DNA of 64,000 nt from an uncultured Rhodobiaceae bacterium (GTDB lineage Archaea > Thermoplasmatota > Poseidoniia > Poseidoniales > Poseidoniaceae), in assembly GCA_937911445.1 (NCBI GenBank), contig CALDQY010000189.1:1-64000 (forward strand), given 5' to 3'. This document shows, in pieces, positions 46,737 through 57,000 of this stretch. The stretch's first letter is position 1, and each line of letters opens with the position of its first letter. Below the pieces are notes generated by a model that was not told the origin of the DNA, searched no databases, and saw only the letters and a list, made by a program, of their open reading frames with translations. Made by a program: the position numbers and the translations under genes.

Positions 46737-49700
46737 ATGTCACTTAATCACAATCAAATGGCGTACGCAGCAATCATCTCAACCCTCATTTTCGGATCCC
46801 TCTTTGTGGGTGTCAGTGGGTTCTATCAAACATCATCGGGCGTCGGTGATTTTGATAGCGCTGCTGAGGAAGAGATTACACCTCAAATCGAAATTTCCTC
46901 CGGTGATGCAATCGACACTGATGGAGATGGTTTGCCCGATGTTTTGGAAGAGTCGCAGTACGGTACACTGAAAGACGATCCTGATACGGATAATGACGGT
47001 ATGAGTGATGGTTGGGAAGTTGCACACGGTCTAAACCCACTTGACAGTGGTGAAGCTGAAGAAGCTGAGGAAGAATCTGGTTCCACAAACCAAGCCGATG
47101 GTGCAGAAGTAAGCAATGAAAGCGATTCGTGGCCTGACCCAACTCAAGGAAAGTACGGTGACCCTGACAACGATGGTCTTACCAACGAGCAGGAAGCTGA
47201 ATTAGGAACCGATCCTCAGCGAGCAGACACAGATAACGATGGTTTGAACGACCGTTGGGAATCGATATACACAATGAACGTTTCATCACCAGACGGAACT
47301 GTAACACTGTTTAATCCTCTCTCTGGAAACTGGGATTGTTCACTCCTCAATGGCCCACTTGAGCAAACACTTGCAGACATCCTCGAAGGATTTGAGGGTG
47401 CACCAAGCTGGGAAGAATTGGAAAGTCCGCTCGGCCGACACTCCTGTGACCAAGTCCTTGATTTCGATGACGACGGTCTGCTCAACTTCCAGGAGGAAGC
47501 ATACGGTACGAACCCTGCTGCAAAGGATTCAGACAACGATATGCTCCCTGATATTCTGGAAGTGAACAATGCCAACATGATTCTCGATTTCCAGCTTGGT
47601 TCAAATTGTGGTGAACCTGTCATCACGCCTCCTTCACAACGTCTTCCAACCGCTGCTCCATTTGCTGATGAAGTGAGTGCATCGTGGTTCTTGTCGGACA
47701 TGGACGGAGATGGCTATCTCAACGGACCAAGTGATTGGGACACCGATGGTGACGGAATGCCAGATGGATTCGAGTTTTGTTTCTCCTTCAAGGACAACCA
47801 CCCATTCGGCGTCTCGAACCCACAGAAAGCCGTTTCTGAACTCCTCAGCCCATCCAATGCATCGGATGGATACAACGACTGGGATGAAGACGGACTCAAC
47901 AATCTTGAGGAGTATCAAGTCGCCCTCAAATTCGGTCTGGTAAACGGCCTGCCATCCTTCACATCACCTTGGACCGAAGACACAGACCAAGACGGCATGC
48001 CTGATGGTTGGGAAGCAAGTCAATACAACCGGACAACGCTTGAATATCCACTTAACCCACGCAACGCGAGCAATGCGAACGATGACATCGATTTCGATGG
48101 ATGGGATTCCGATGGTGATGGTGACGTCGTCTTTGATGATCTCGAACTCACGACAACTGTCGTCGATGTCTACGTTACGAAAGGTGATTACGTCACAGCA
48201 AACTCAACCGTTGCTCGTGGGCAATATACGCTCGGCGGTGGTAACAAGCAAACCGTCTATCTCGTTGCTCCTGTTGATGGCTACGTTTACCACATCAACG
48301 TTGCACCGGGTGATCAAGTAGAATCCCGATTGTTCGTTTGGATGAACGTTGTTGAAGAATCGGAACGATTCACCAACTTGATGGAATATGAGGCTCGATT
48401 TGATGAAAACGGCAATGCTGTTGGACGCTCAACAGACCCTACACACGGAGATACGGATCTTGATGGTCTCCTAGACGGAATCGAAGTCGGTGGCTGGGAG
48501 ATTCTGGTTGTCAACCGAGGTGTGCAATTGACATGGGTTGTTTCAGACCCAGGTCTTGCTGATACTGATTCGGATGGTCTTTCGGACTTTGTTGAGTTCT
48601 CCTCCGCTTGCGATGGTCAAGGATCCAACGCTTCCAACGTTGATACAGATGGTGACGGTGAAAGTGACCAGCAAGAAGCTGTACTCGGCTACATTTTCAA
48701 CGGTGAACAATACTTCACATCGGCTTGTATGTTTGACACCGACAACGATGGACTTGAAGATGGCGAGGAGGTTATCGCCGGTGCAGATAACTTCGTCACG
48801 CATGCCAACAATTCAGATACAGATGACGATGGTCTAATCGATGGCAACGAAATTCTGTTTGTTCCACGACCGTTCCAACACGAAACCAATCCACTGATCA
48901 ACGACACGGATGCTGACGGCATGCTTGATGGATGGGAAATGCAAGTCAAGTCTACTGAAGCCAACACCAATTCTCACTCTCTATGGGTTGCTATCTCAAA
49001 TTGGGATCGACCCGGATGCACTGAGAGTACATCCAACAGCTGTCTAATGGAACCGGGGGGCTATGTCTGGATCAATTGGCTCGGCGGCTTTGAGTTGCAA
49101 AAGAAGTACGAGGTTCACGAAATGAATCTTTCAGGATTTGACATGCCCGGTAACCCTCTCTGCGATGGATGTAAAGGACGTTGGGCTCTTGACCCCTCTC
49201 TCAATTCGTTGAAGGATGATACATACGATATTGACAACGATACGTTGCCGAATGGTGCTGAATCCCCTACAAACTGGAATACCAACCCAGTCGACGATGA
49301 TACCGATGGTGACAAACTTCCGGATGGTTGGGAAGTGCAATATTCGTACGAGGCAATCAACAACAATCTCGTTGATAATGCGACGATCAATGCATATGGA
49401 GCTCGTGGTGTCATGGACCCTTCGATGGCAGACAGTGACCTTGACGGAATCAATGATGGAGAGGAAGATCCAGATCAGGATGGTCTCAACCGGACAGGAC
49501 TGATCAAGAAATATTGCCCTGGTTACAATGATTCAACCAATGCTGAATGCAACATTGACCCTGATACACCTGACGGAATGAAGTTCTACAACAACCTCGA
49601 GAACTACACCAACTATGAGGAATTGCAAAACGGTACGAATCCTGTTAGCAATGACACAGATGGTGACGCTTGGGAAGACGGCCCAGAAGTCTACTACATG

Positions 49701-49898
49701 GATCACGACGATGATGGAATGGCTACTGGTTGGGAGTATCACTTCGAATTTGACCCATTTGATGGGGCAGACCGGCTTGTGGATAGTGATGGCGACGGCC
49801 ATACCAACTACTGTGAGTTCAAGTGGGATACCAACCCACGAAACCCGGTCAGTTTCCCTGGTCAAGGTGAATTGTGCGATCCGTTTGAAGGTCAGTGA
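46737..49898 (+). CDS. Secreted thrombospondin-3/DxDxDG calcium-repeat protein with barrel-sandwich-like insert
   Basis: A 1,053-aa exported protein. The signal/anchor helix is AAIISTLIFGSLFVGVSG. Most of the sequence is a chain of calcium-binding units of the D-x-D-x-D-G type ending in G-W-E (for example DTDNDGMSDGWEVAHGLNP), so it is probably an extended Ca2+-rigidified fibre. About residues 475-541 depart from this and read like a biotinyl/lipoyl-type barrel-sandwich hybrid (VTKGDYVTANSTVARG, VDGYVYHINVAPGDQV) without the modified Lys. There is no C-terminal TM; attachment is unknown. A GGAGG about 12 bp upstream supports the ATG. Confidence 0.85.
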   Translation: MSLNHNQMAYAAIISTLIFGSLFVGVSGFYQTSSGVGDFDSAAEEEITPQIEISSGDAIDTDGDGLPDVLEESQYGTLKDDPDTDNDGMSDGWEVAHGLNPLDSGEAEEAEEESGSTNQADGAEVSNESDSWPDPTQGKYGDPDNDGLTNEQEAELGTDPQRADTDNDGLNDRWESIYTMNVSSPDGTVTLFNPLSGNWDCSLLNGPLEQTLADILEGFEGAPSWEELESPLGRHSCDQVLDFDDDGLLNFQEEAYGTNPAAKDSDNDMLPDILEVNNANMILDFQLGSNCGEPVITPPSQRLPTAAPFADEVSASWFLSDMDGDGYLNGPSDWDTDGDGMPDGFEFCFSFKDNHPFGVSNPQKAVSELLSPSNASDGYNDWDEDGLNNLEEYQVALKFGLVNGLPSFTSPWTEDTDQDGMPDGWEASQYNRTTLEYPLNPRNASNANDDIDFDGWDSDGDGDVVFDDLELTTTVVDVYVTKGDYVTANSTVARGQYTLGGGNKQTVYLVAPVDGYVYHINVAPGDQVESRLFVWMNVVEESERFTNLMEYEARFDENGNAVGRSTDPTHGDTDLDGLLDGIEVGGWEILVVNRGVQLTWVVSDPGLADTDSDGLSDFVEFSSACDGQGSNASNVDTDGDGESDQQEAVLGYIFNGEQYFTSACMFDTDNDGLEDGEEVIAGADNFVTHANNSDTDDDGLIDGNEILFVPRPFQHETNPLINDTDADGMLDGWEMQVKSTEANTNSHSLWVAISNWDRPGCTESTSNSCLMEPGGYVWINWLGGFELQKKYEVHEMNLSGFDMPGNPLCDGCKGRWALDPSLNSLKDDTYDIDNDTLPNGAESPTNWNTNPVDDDTDGDKLPDGWEVQYSYEAINNNLVDNATINAYGARGVMDPSMADSDLDGINDGEEDPDQDGLNRTGLIKKYCPGYNDSTNAECNIDPDTPDGMKFYNNLENYTNYEELQNGTNPVSNDTDGDAWEDGPEVYYMDHDDDGMATGWEYHFEFDPFDGADRLVDSDGDGHTNYCEFKWDTNPRNPVSFPGQGELCDPFEGQ

Positions 49899-49901
49899 AG
49901 T

Positions 49902-51431
49902 ATGTTGAGAAGGACCAAAACAGCTCATTTGCTCGTTTTGTGCCTGCTTTTCAGTGTCCTTTCCTTCGCCGCAACTGCAACAAACTCAGCAACGGAACCT
50001 GAGATTTCATTCGACCAAGACGATGGAATTCACACTACTTCGTTCCTAAATCTATCAGGTGATTCAACAGTACCCCTCACTTCAGTAGAAATTACTGTTT
50101 GGAATATTTCCCAACCTGACCAATGGGCACTCATTACTTCAAGCCCTTACCTTGATCAAGTAGTACCCTATACAGACCAAGTTACTGATCTCACAAGGTG
50201 GTCATGGGAACATACATTCAGTCTGGACTCAATCGATTGCACTTGTTACATCGAGATATCGTTGCTTGAGCAAACAGATTTGGTTTCATTTGGTTTGATT
50301 GCATACATCGGCGATGACCACCATCGCCCGGTACTGAGGCATGCATTGGACATCGGTAGCAGCCAAATGTATTCTACGAAGATCTTCAATGATAATTCAC
50401 TCGATTTGTCATTCAATTATTTGCTGCCACCATCACAAATTGAGTCATTTGATGCAAATGAACAGATTCTATCAAACGTTCGGATTTGTCCCGCACCATT
50501 TGGCATCTGTTCGGAATCCTATAGGAGTCTCGATAGCACAGATGTTACGTTAGACAACATACTTGCAATCGAGGTTGATGCCGATGCACAATCGATTCAA
50601 GATGGGTATTATCTCTTGCAGGTACAAATTCAAGATCTTTATCTCACATTATCGAATAACATTACACAGTTCGTTGTTGTAGATCAATCCAAACCTGTTG
50701 TGAACCTCTCGGCTGTCGATGAGGTAATTGAATCTGCACTAATTCTGGTTGATATCGATGTAGATGACGGATACGAAGGATCTGCGTATACCATTACGTG
50801 GAGCATTACTGAACCAGATGGTACGCCACGTGCTGTTCTGGAATCAGAGATTCTTGAGGACAATCGTTTGGTTTTCGAACCGACAAAGGCAGGAGAATAC
50901 CGTGTTAATGCCTTAGTTCGTGACATTGGAGGTCATTTGGTTACAGTCAATCACAACGTAAGCGTCAGAAATGTTGTTCCGATTATCGAAATCCGATTTG
51001 ATGGTTTCCTTGTAGAAAACGGTTCAACTGTTACCATTCCATCTTCTGGCAACTGGACATTTAGTGCGAATACATCATTCGATACGTCCAACGATCAAGA
51101 TACTCTCGAGTACACGTGGTTCGTCGATGGAAAAACACTCCTCAGCGGTAAATCCTTCCTTGCATCAAATGACCTTCAACAAACCAATTATCGTGAAATA
51201 AGGGTTCAAGTTACAGATGATGATGGACAATCTTCAGAATTGTACTTCCAAGTTGCCCAACAGGATGAACTAGATTCAGATTCGAATTCTGGTTCGATTC
51301 TAGCTTCGACAGTTTCACTTCTCTTCATTTTCTCTATCGCTGCACTTGTTTACATGCGTCAACGCAAACAATCTGAATCAAACACAGGCTTTGCAAAATG
51401 GACTGAACGGGGCAAAGGGCCAAAGAATTGA
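49902..51431 (+). CDS. Secreted Ig/PKD-like protein with C-terminal membrane anchor
   Basis: A 509-aa protein. The signal peptide is LLVLCLLFSVLSFAATA. Beta-rich extracellular domains follow; the last part (about 335-455) resembles PKD/Ig-like domains (ALVRDIGGHLVTVNHNVSV, LEYTWFVDGKTLLSG, VQVTDDDGQS). A single TM helix (ILASTVSLLFIFSIAALVYM) and a basic tail close the protein. It starts 3 bp after the calcium-repeat gene and may help to hold that protein at the surface; this is inference. N-glycosylation sequons (N-x-S/T) are frequent. Confidence 0.8.
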   Translation: MLRRTKTAHLLVLCLLFSVLSFAATATNSATEPEISFDQDDGIHTTSFLNLSGDSTVPLTSVEITVWNISQPDQWALITSSPYLDQVVPYTDQVTDLTRWSWEHTFSLDSIDCTCYIEISLLEQTDLVSFGLIAYIGDDHHRPVLRHALDIGSSQMYSTKIFNDNSLDLSFNYLLPPSQIESFDANEQILSNVRICPAPFGICSESYRSLDSTDVTLDNILAIEVDADAQSIQDGYYLLQVQIQDLYLTLSNNITQFVVVDQSKPVVNLSAVDEVIESALILVDIDVDDGYEGSAYTITWSITEPDGTPRAVLESEILEDNRLVFEPTKAGEYRVNALVRDIGGHLVTVNHNVSVRNVVPIIEIRFDGFLVENGSTVTIPSSGNWTFSANTSFDTSNDQDTLEYTWFVDGKTLLSGKSFLASNDLQQTNYREIRVQVTDDDGQSSELYFQVAQQDELDSDSNSGSILASTVSLLFIFSIAALVYMRQRKQSESNTGFAKWTERGKGPKN

Positions 51432-51460
51432 TTAAAGAACTGTGACGTTTGCATGACACT

Positions 51461-52837
51461 ATGAGCACAATGTTCGATGAGGCATACGGGACGTTGCCAG
51501 AGAAACCACCTACTCTATCAAAGGAGGTCTATCGAGAACGACAAGCTCGATTGCTCTCGCAACTCGATGTCGATGATCTGATTATCGTCTCCTCTTTACC
51601 AGAAGCTACGAGAAGCAACGATGTGCATTATCCGTACCGTTCTTCAAGTGACATGATGTACATGTGTGGTTGGACAGACCCAGAAGCCACGTTGATGTTT
51701 TACCATGATGATGGTGAATGGATTTCACATCTTTTTGTTCAACCTAAAGATACACTGATGGAAATTTGGGAAGGGCGACGTCCTGGCACAGAAGGTGCAT
51801 TGCGAGATTGGCCAATCGACCGTGCTGATTCTTCTCATGATATGTGCCTACACCTCGAGCGCCTTCTCGAGTCATCCGTGCGTGTACACGTTCGTCCAGG
51901 TATTGACCCACGAATCGATTCGATCGTGATGTCTGCAGTTGAGAAGCGTGATCGAAAGCGCCAGCACTTTGGATCCGGTCCAATTAGTGTCGAAGACCCC
52001 AGCCGTCGAATTGCTGAAATGCGATTGCGAAAATCCGATGAGGAGATTCAACAGATGCGTTATGCTGCAGAAGTTTCCTCAAAAGCACACGAATTGGCAA
52101 TGGCAGCGAGTAAAGACGGGATACATGAATTTCAAATCCAATCCATCATAGAGGGATTCTTTGTCTACGGCGGTACGAGTGGTTGGGCTTATCCATCCAT
52201 TGTTGGATGCGGTGAAAATGCAACCATTCTCCATTACACAGTCAATAATTCACCATGTCAAACCGATGAAATTATTCTGATTGATGCTGGTGCGGAGTAC
52301 CAAGGTTACGCAGCTGATATTACACGCTCTTGGCCTATTGGGGGTACCTTCTCAGATGCACAAAAAGAAATTTATGAAATCGTTCTAGACGCACAAGAGA
52401 AAGCCATCGACGCTTGTCGAGTAGGTAACCCATACAACATGCCACATGAAGTTGCCCGAAAAGCACTGGCTGAAGGATTGATTCGTCTTGGAGTTATTAC
52501 TCAAACGCTGGATGATGCACTTGATGCTGAAACAGGAGAACTACGCAAGTGGTACATGCACAATACGGGACATTGGCTCGGTTTGGATGTACATGATGTG
52601 GGTACCTACAAGCCAGATGGTACACCACGTTTGCTTGAAGAGGGAATGGTACTAACCGTAGAGCCCGGACTATACTTTGGAGCGTGGCGTCCTGATGTCG
52701 ATTGTCCAGAGCGATATGCAAACATTGGGATTCGTATTGAAGATGATGTCCTCGTTACCAATGGAGATCCCGATGTCTTGACCATTTCCTGTCCAAAAAC
52801 AATTGATGATATTGAACGAATTGTTGGTAGTCTTTGA
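51461..52837 (+). CDS. pepP: M24 metallopeptidase, Xaa-Pro aminopeptidase (PepP-like)
   Basis: About 458 aa. The N-terminal creatinase-like domain (IVSSLPEATRSNDVHYPYRSSSD) is followed by the pita-bread domain. The five metal ligands are in ILIDAGAEYQGYAADITRSWP (two Asp), HNTGHWLGLDVHD (His), VLTVEPGLYF (Glu) and GIRIEDDVLV (Glu). It releases N-terminal residues before proline, complementing the exported proteases by finishing peptide breakdown in the cytoplasm. The frame begins at TTG 51449; ATG 51461 is preferred. mqnC follows after 9 bp with its own Shine-Dalgarno. Confidence 0.9.
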   Translation: MSTMFDEAYGTLPEKPPTLSKEVYRERQARLLSQLDVDDLIIVSSLPEATRSNDVHYPYRSSSDMMYMCGWTDPEATLMFYHDDGEWISHLFVQPKDTLMEIWEGRRPGTEGALRDWPIDRADSSHDMCLHLERLLESSVRVHVRPGIDPRIDSIVMSAVEKRDRKRQHFGSGPISVEDPSRRIAEMRLRKSDEEIQQMRYAAEVSSKAHELAMAASKDGIHEFQIQSIIEGFFVYGGTSGWAYPSIVGCGENATILHYTVNNSPCQTDEIILIDAGAEYQGYAADITRSWPIGGTFSDAQKEIYEIVLDAQEKAIDACRVGNPYNMPHEVARKALAEGLIRLGVITQTLDDALDAETGELRKWYMHNTGHWLGLDVHDVGTYKPDGTPRLLEEGMVLTVEPGLYFGAWRPDVDCPERYANIGIRIEDDVLVTNGDPDVLTISCPKTIDDIERIVGSL

Positions 52838-52846
52838 GGTGGCCGT

Positions 52847-54031
52847 ATGGCTTGGCAAGAGACGCTGCAAAGGATTCTATCTTCGAACGAAACGTTTCGT
52901 TTGACCGTCGAAGAATCCGTTGAACTCTACAATGATGCTCCTCTTCATCAGCTGATGACTGCAGCCCATCACCGAAGATGTCTGCATAATCCCTCGAATG
53001 AAGTCACCTATCTCGTCGATCGGAACATCAATTACACCAATGTCTGCACAATCAACTGCCAATTTTGCTCATTCTATCGCCCACCTGGTCATGAAGAAAC
53101 CTATACGCAATCCTACGAAGAAATCCATGACCGTATTCACGAACTTGAGGCAATTGGAGGTTCACGTATTTTGATGCAAGGAGGCGTGAATCCTGATCTT
53201 GAATTCAGTTGGTACATCGATCTCATCAAAGCGCTCCGAGAGCGCCATCCAACAATCGATTTGGATTGCTTTTCGCCTATCGAAATCGAAGGGATTTCAG
53301 AAGTCACTGAATTGCCAACTCAGACAGTGTTAGAGCATCTCAAGGATGCTGGAATGCATGGCCTACCCGGAGGTGGGGCTGAGATGCTTGTTGAGTCTGT
53401 ACGAAAGGACGTATCTCCAAAAAAGGGACATCCTGACAACTGGTTGCGGGTTATGAAAGAAGCCCAACTTCTTGGATTGACAACTAGCGCAACCAATGTC
53501 ATTGGTTTTGGTGAATCGAACGCAGACCGTGTTCACCACCTCCAACGAATCCGAGAACAACAAGAAGAAATCCATTCTCTAGGGTTGCCTGGCTTCACAT
53601 CGTTCATTGCATGGCCTGTGCAGTTGGAAACCAACACATTCGGAAAAAGAAATCGCGGCCAAAACAAGTTTGAACGAGGCGCTGGTTCAACCGAGTACTT
53701 GCGCCATGTTGCGATTGCTCGTTTGTTCTTGGATAATGTGGACCACATTCAAGCATCATGGCCGACGATGGGGATGGGGATTGCACAGATGGCCTTGCTC
53801 GCAGGTGCTGATGATGCAGGATCAACCATGATGGAAGAGAACGTTGTCTCCGCCTCGGGAACGACCAAATTCAGTGCGACAGAATACGAACTACAACTTT
53901 CTATTCAACGTGCAGGATTCATCCCAAAGCGACGCAACAGCGATTATGAGTTACTTGAAACACCCGACGCTCTGGTCGACGCCCCTGAGACGATCAGTCA
54001 ACCACCTCGTCAAGCCGTTGAATTGGTGTAA
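52847..54031 (+). CDS. mqnC: Cyclic dehypoxanthinyl futalosine synthase (MqnC, radical SAM)
   Basis: A 394-aa radical SAM enzyme. The cluster motif C67-x3-C71-x2-C74 sits in INYTNVCTINCQFCSFYR, followed by the RILMQGGVNPDLE and HGLPGGGAEMLVESVRKD blocks typical of MqnC. It cyclises dehypoxanthinyl futalosine in the futalosine route to menaquinone. MqnE and CofG/H share the fold but differ in the NYTNVC context. The other mqn genes are not in the window. Its 3' end overlaps the convergent PNGase F-like lipoprotein by 22 bp. Confidence 0.87.
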   Translation: MAWQETLQRILSSNETFRLTVEESVELYNDAPLHQLMTAAHHRRCLHNPSNEVTYLVDRNINYTNVCTINCQFCSFYRPPGHEETYTQSYEEIHDRIHELEAIGGSRILMQGGVNPDLEFSWYIDLIKALRERHPTIDLDCFSPIEIEGISEVTELPTQTVLEHLKDAGMHGLPGGGAEMLVESVRKDVSPKKGHPDNWLRVMKEAQLLGLTTSATNVIGFGESNADRVHHLQRIREQQEEIHSLGLPGFTSFIAWPVQLETNTFGKRNRGQNKFERGAGSTEYLRHVAIARLFLDNVDHIQASWPTMGMGIAQMALLAGADDAGSTMMEENVVSASGTTKFSATEYELQLSIQRAGFIPKRRNSDYELLETPDALVDAPETISQPPRQAVELV

Positions 54032-57000
54032 AAGACGACCCAAATCTCAGCGACGATGTTTCGCCCACCTTTGCTCGATTCACCAGTTGGGTTGTATTCT
54101 TGTCCATTGAAGAGACCTCGATAGGTCAATTCGTTGTTCTGGCCATTCATGTCTACCCAAGAAGTGATATCAAAACTCCATTGTTTGACATCTTGACCAG
54201 CGCACCACCCTGCTCTTCCAAACGGCCATGAACCAAATTGATTGGCAACGACTCCATTGTTGACTTCATTTTCACAGCCTGTGTTGGAATAGACGATTGG
54301 ATGCCACTCATAGGTGTGGTGTGAATCCATGTAGTAGTGATGTTGATGGTCGCAGAACTCAGCACAATTCGCATCGTCTTGCTGGAAGCCATGCCCCGTG
54401 ATGGTTGCAACAATCTCAACTCTGGTCGTTTCACTCGGAACAGTGAAATTCAGGCTTCGAACATATCGACTTTCATTGTTGTATGTACCATCGAATTGTC
54501 CTCCAGTGAAGCCAAACTCGGCATCAAATGCCCGCTCACCACTTCCCCAATTTGAAAACAGGAATTTGATGGTAAGGTCTCCTTTGTTTGCACCTTTGTA
54601 TCTGAATCTTCGCTCTTGATCGTCTTCAAGCATGAACAAATACGGGCTAATATCGGTTAACCACCGTCCTTCGCGTCCATATGTTGTAATCCAACGCATG
54701 AATTCAGTTCCACAAATCGATGAGTTATCTGCATCACAAATGTACAGATGTGCGAGATAATCCCATTCATGACATCCTCCATAGCTTCCATCGCTCTTTT
54801 GATACCGATTTGCTCTCTCATCACAGGCATGTTCATGAAACACTTCGAGTGTGTCGTACGATGAAAGATTCTCTGGTAGTGTGAAGGTCGCATTCCTGTA
54901 CGAATTGTGATTTGCTCCCCACCCACCGGCATGTCGTTCGAAATCGTACAGGGTAACAACATCAATACCAGAATCTTGCATTCGAATTTCTGGTTCGAAT
55001 TCAGCGTTCCATTGATGTGGTTCATATGTGTAGTGGAATGGATCATTCGTTTGTGAAATCCATGCATAAATTGAGCCAGTATCTCGTGCACGTTGGAATC
55101 GATCAATACCCATGAAGAATGGACTGTTGAAGTTGGATATCATCTGGCCTAAGCCGCCCTGTATGTTGCTTGCATCCATGTCGATGTAATGAATACGGCC
55201 ATCCCACTGTTCTTCTTCACTTGGGTTGAGTCGTGCTTCAACATCGCTTTTTCGCGAGAGAACATCGTTGTGATAACTTGAATCGAAGGAACCGTAGAAC
55301 AGGTGAGTGTTGTCAGGTAAATTACGGATAAATGTTCCCGGATTTGTCGACCAAGTTGCTGAATTCGAGTTCCCACTTCCATCTGTATACTTGAACATAA
55401 ACAAATAGACATCATTTCCAGTCCACTTGTTCTGGAATGTGAACGTACCATCGAGCGTTGGTACTGTGAAGGTAGGTACAATGTCCATTGGACCATTCAC
55501 AGAAGTGCCAGCTGTCCATTGAACTGGCTTTTGGACGATGGCACAACCATCAACATCGATTGTCCATCGTGCGGGACTGTCGGCACAAATGTCAACGTTG
55601 GCAAACACACCGTCACCATCGAGGTCTGCGCATCCCACTGAGTTGACACTTAACCCGCTCGGTGTCCCTTCACATGCATCGATCAAATCGTTCACACCAT
55701 CTCCGTCGGTATCGCGTTCGATGGCTGCGCACCCGAATTCATCAACATCTGTTGCATTGGCCGGCGTTGTTGGGCACAAATCCAATGTTGCCCCAGTTGC
55801 ATTAACATCGTTGACGTTATCGTTGTCATCATCAACATCTTCGGTTGCATCATAGCAACCATCCATGTCGAAATCCGTGTTCATTGTTCGCTCTGATTGC
55901 CAATTCGAACGCCCCTTCGGACACCCGTCTGTTGCATCGAGTTCACCATCGTTATCGTCATCTGAATCTTCAAGGAGGTCGTTGCATCCATCCTGGTCCC
56001 AGTCGTTGTAGAGATTCGCGGGCCAATTGATTTCTCCATTCAAGCAGGCATCATTGACATCAAGAATACCATCGCCATCATCGTCGTCATCGTTGGTGTC
56101 ATCATGACATCCATCCTGATCACGATCGTTCTCAAGCGTGCTTGTCCACCCTAGGCTTGATGTGCAACCATCATTGGTATCCAAGATTCCATCGTTATCA
56201 TCATCGAGGTCCTCGTCGAAATCTCTGCAACCGTCCTCATCAGCATCACTTTGAGCATTTGATGCCCATCCGTCCGATTCACCATAACCATCCGGGCATA
56301 AATCGACACTATCTTGGATTCCATCTCCGTCCGCATCGTTGTTTTCTTCAACGATGATTGTGATGTTTTTCGAATCTTCAGTAAGCGTGTATTCTCCACA
56401 AACTGCACTTGTTCGAACAAAGAAGGTTTCTGTACGCACGTCAAGATCGGTCAAAATGTAGGAAAAGCTGCCGTCATCCTGTAGAGGCAGTGTGTTCGTT
56501 GTCACCGATGAATCTTCTTCATTGATTTCAATCATGGTAGTGCAGGTTTCCAACGTTTGATGCAATACTTGACCTTGAAGAACAAGCACTGCAGCCTCAA
56601 CGACGAGGAATTGTGGTGCAACAATCGATGTCGTCCCTTCCTCTGGGAGGAGGATTTCGATTGTGTTTGTCATGCTAATCAGTTCTCCCTCTGTTGGAAG
56701 AATCGTAAGATCAACAACGTATGTACCGGGTTTGTTTGGTAGCAAAACAACGGAAATACTTGTTGTCTTCTTGGTTATGCTGTAATCAGACTGGCTTACT
56801 GCTTCACCAGTGTGTGTTATGCTTGTTTCAACGGAATAATCACCTAGACCAGTTGTCTCAAGAAGGACGTTAAGATTTGTAATTTCACCTAGTTCGCCAG
56901 TGATTGATTCTTCATCCCATTCAGCTGTTAACGAGAAAGGGATTGAAACGGGCTCTTCCTCAACGACATCGGTATTCGTGTCACTACTTCCGAAACAACC

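Noticed and set aside
46900..49860. The repeated GAT-rich DNA in the calcium-repeat gene as a CRISPR or mobile element.
   Set aside because: The units are degenerate, in frame and encode DxDxDG loops; there are no constant repeats with unique spacers.
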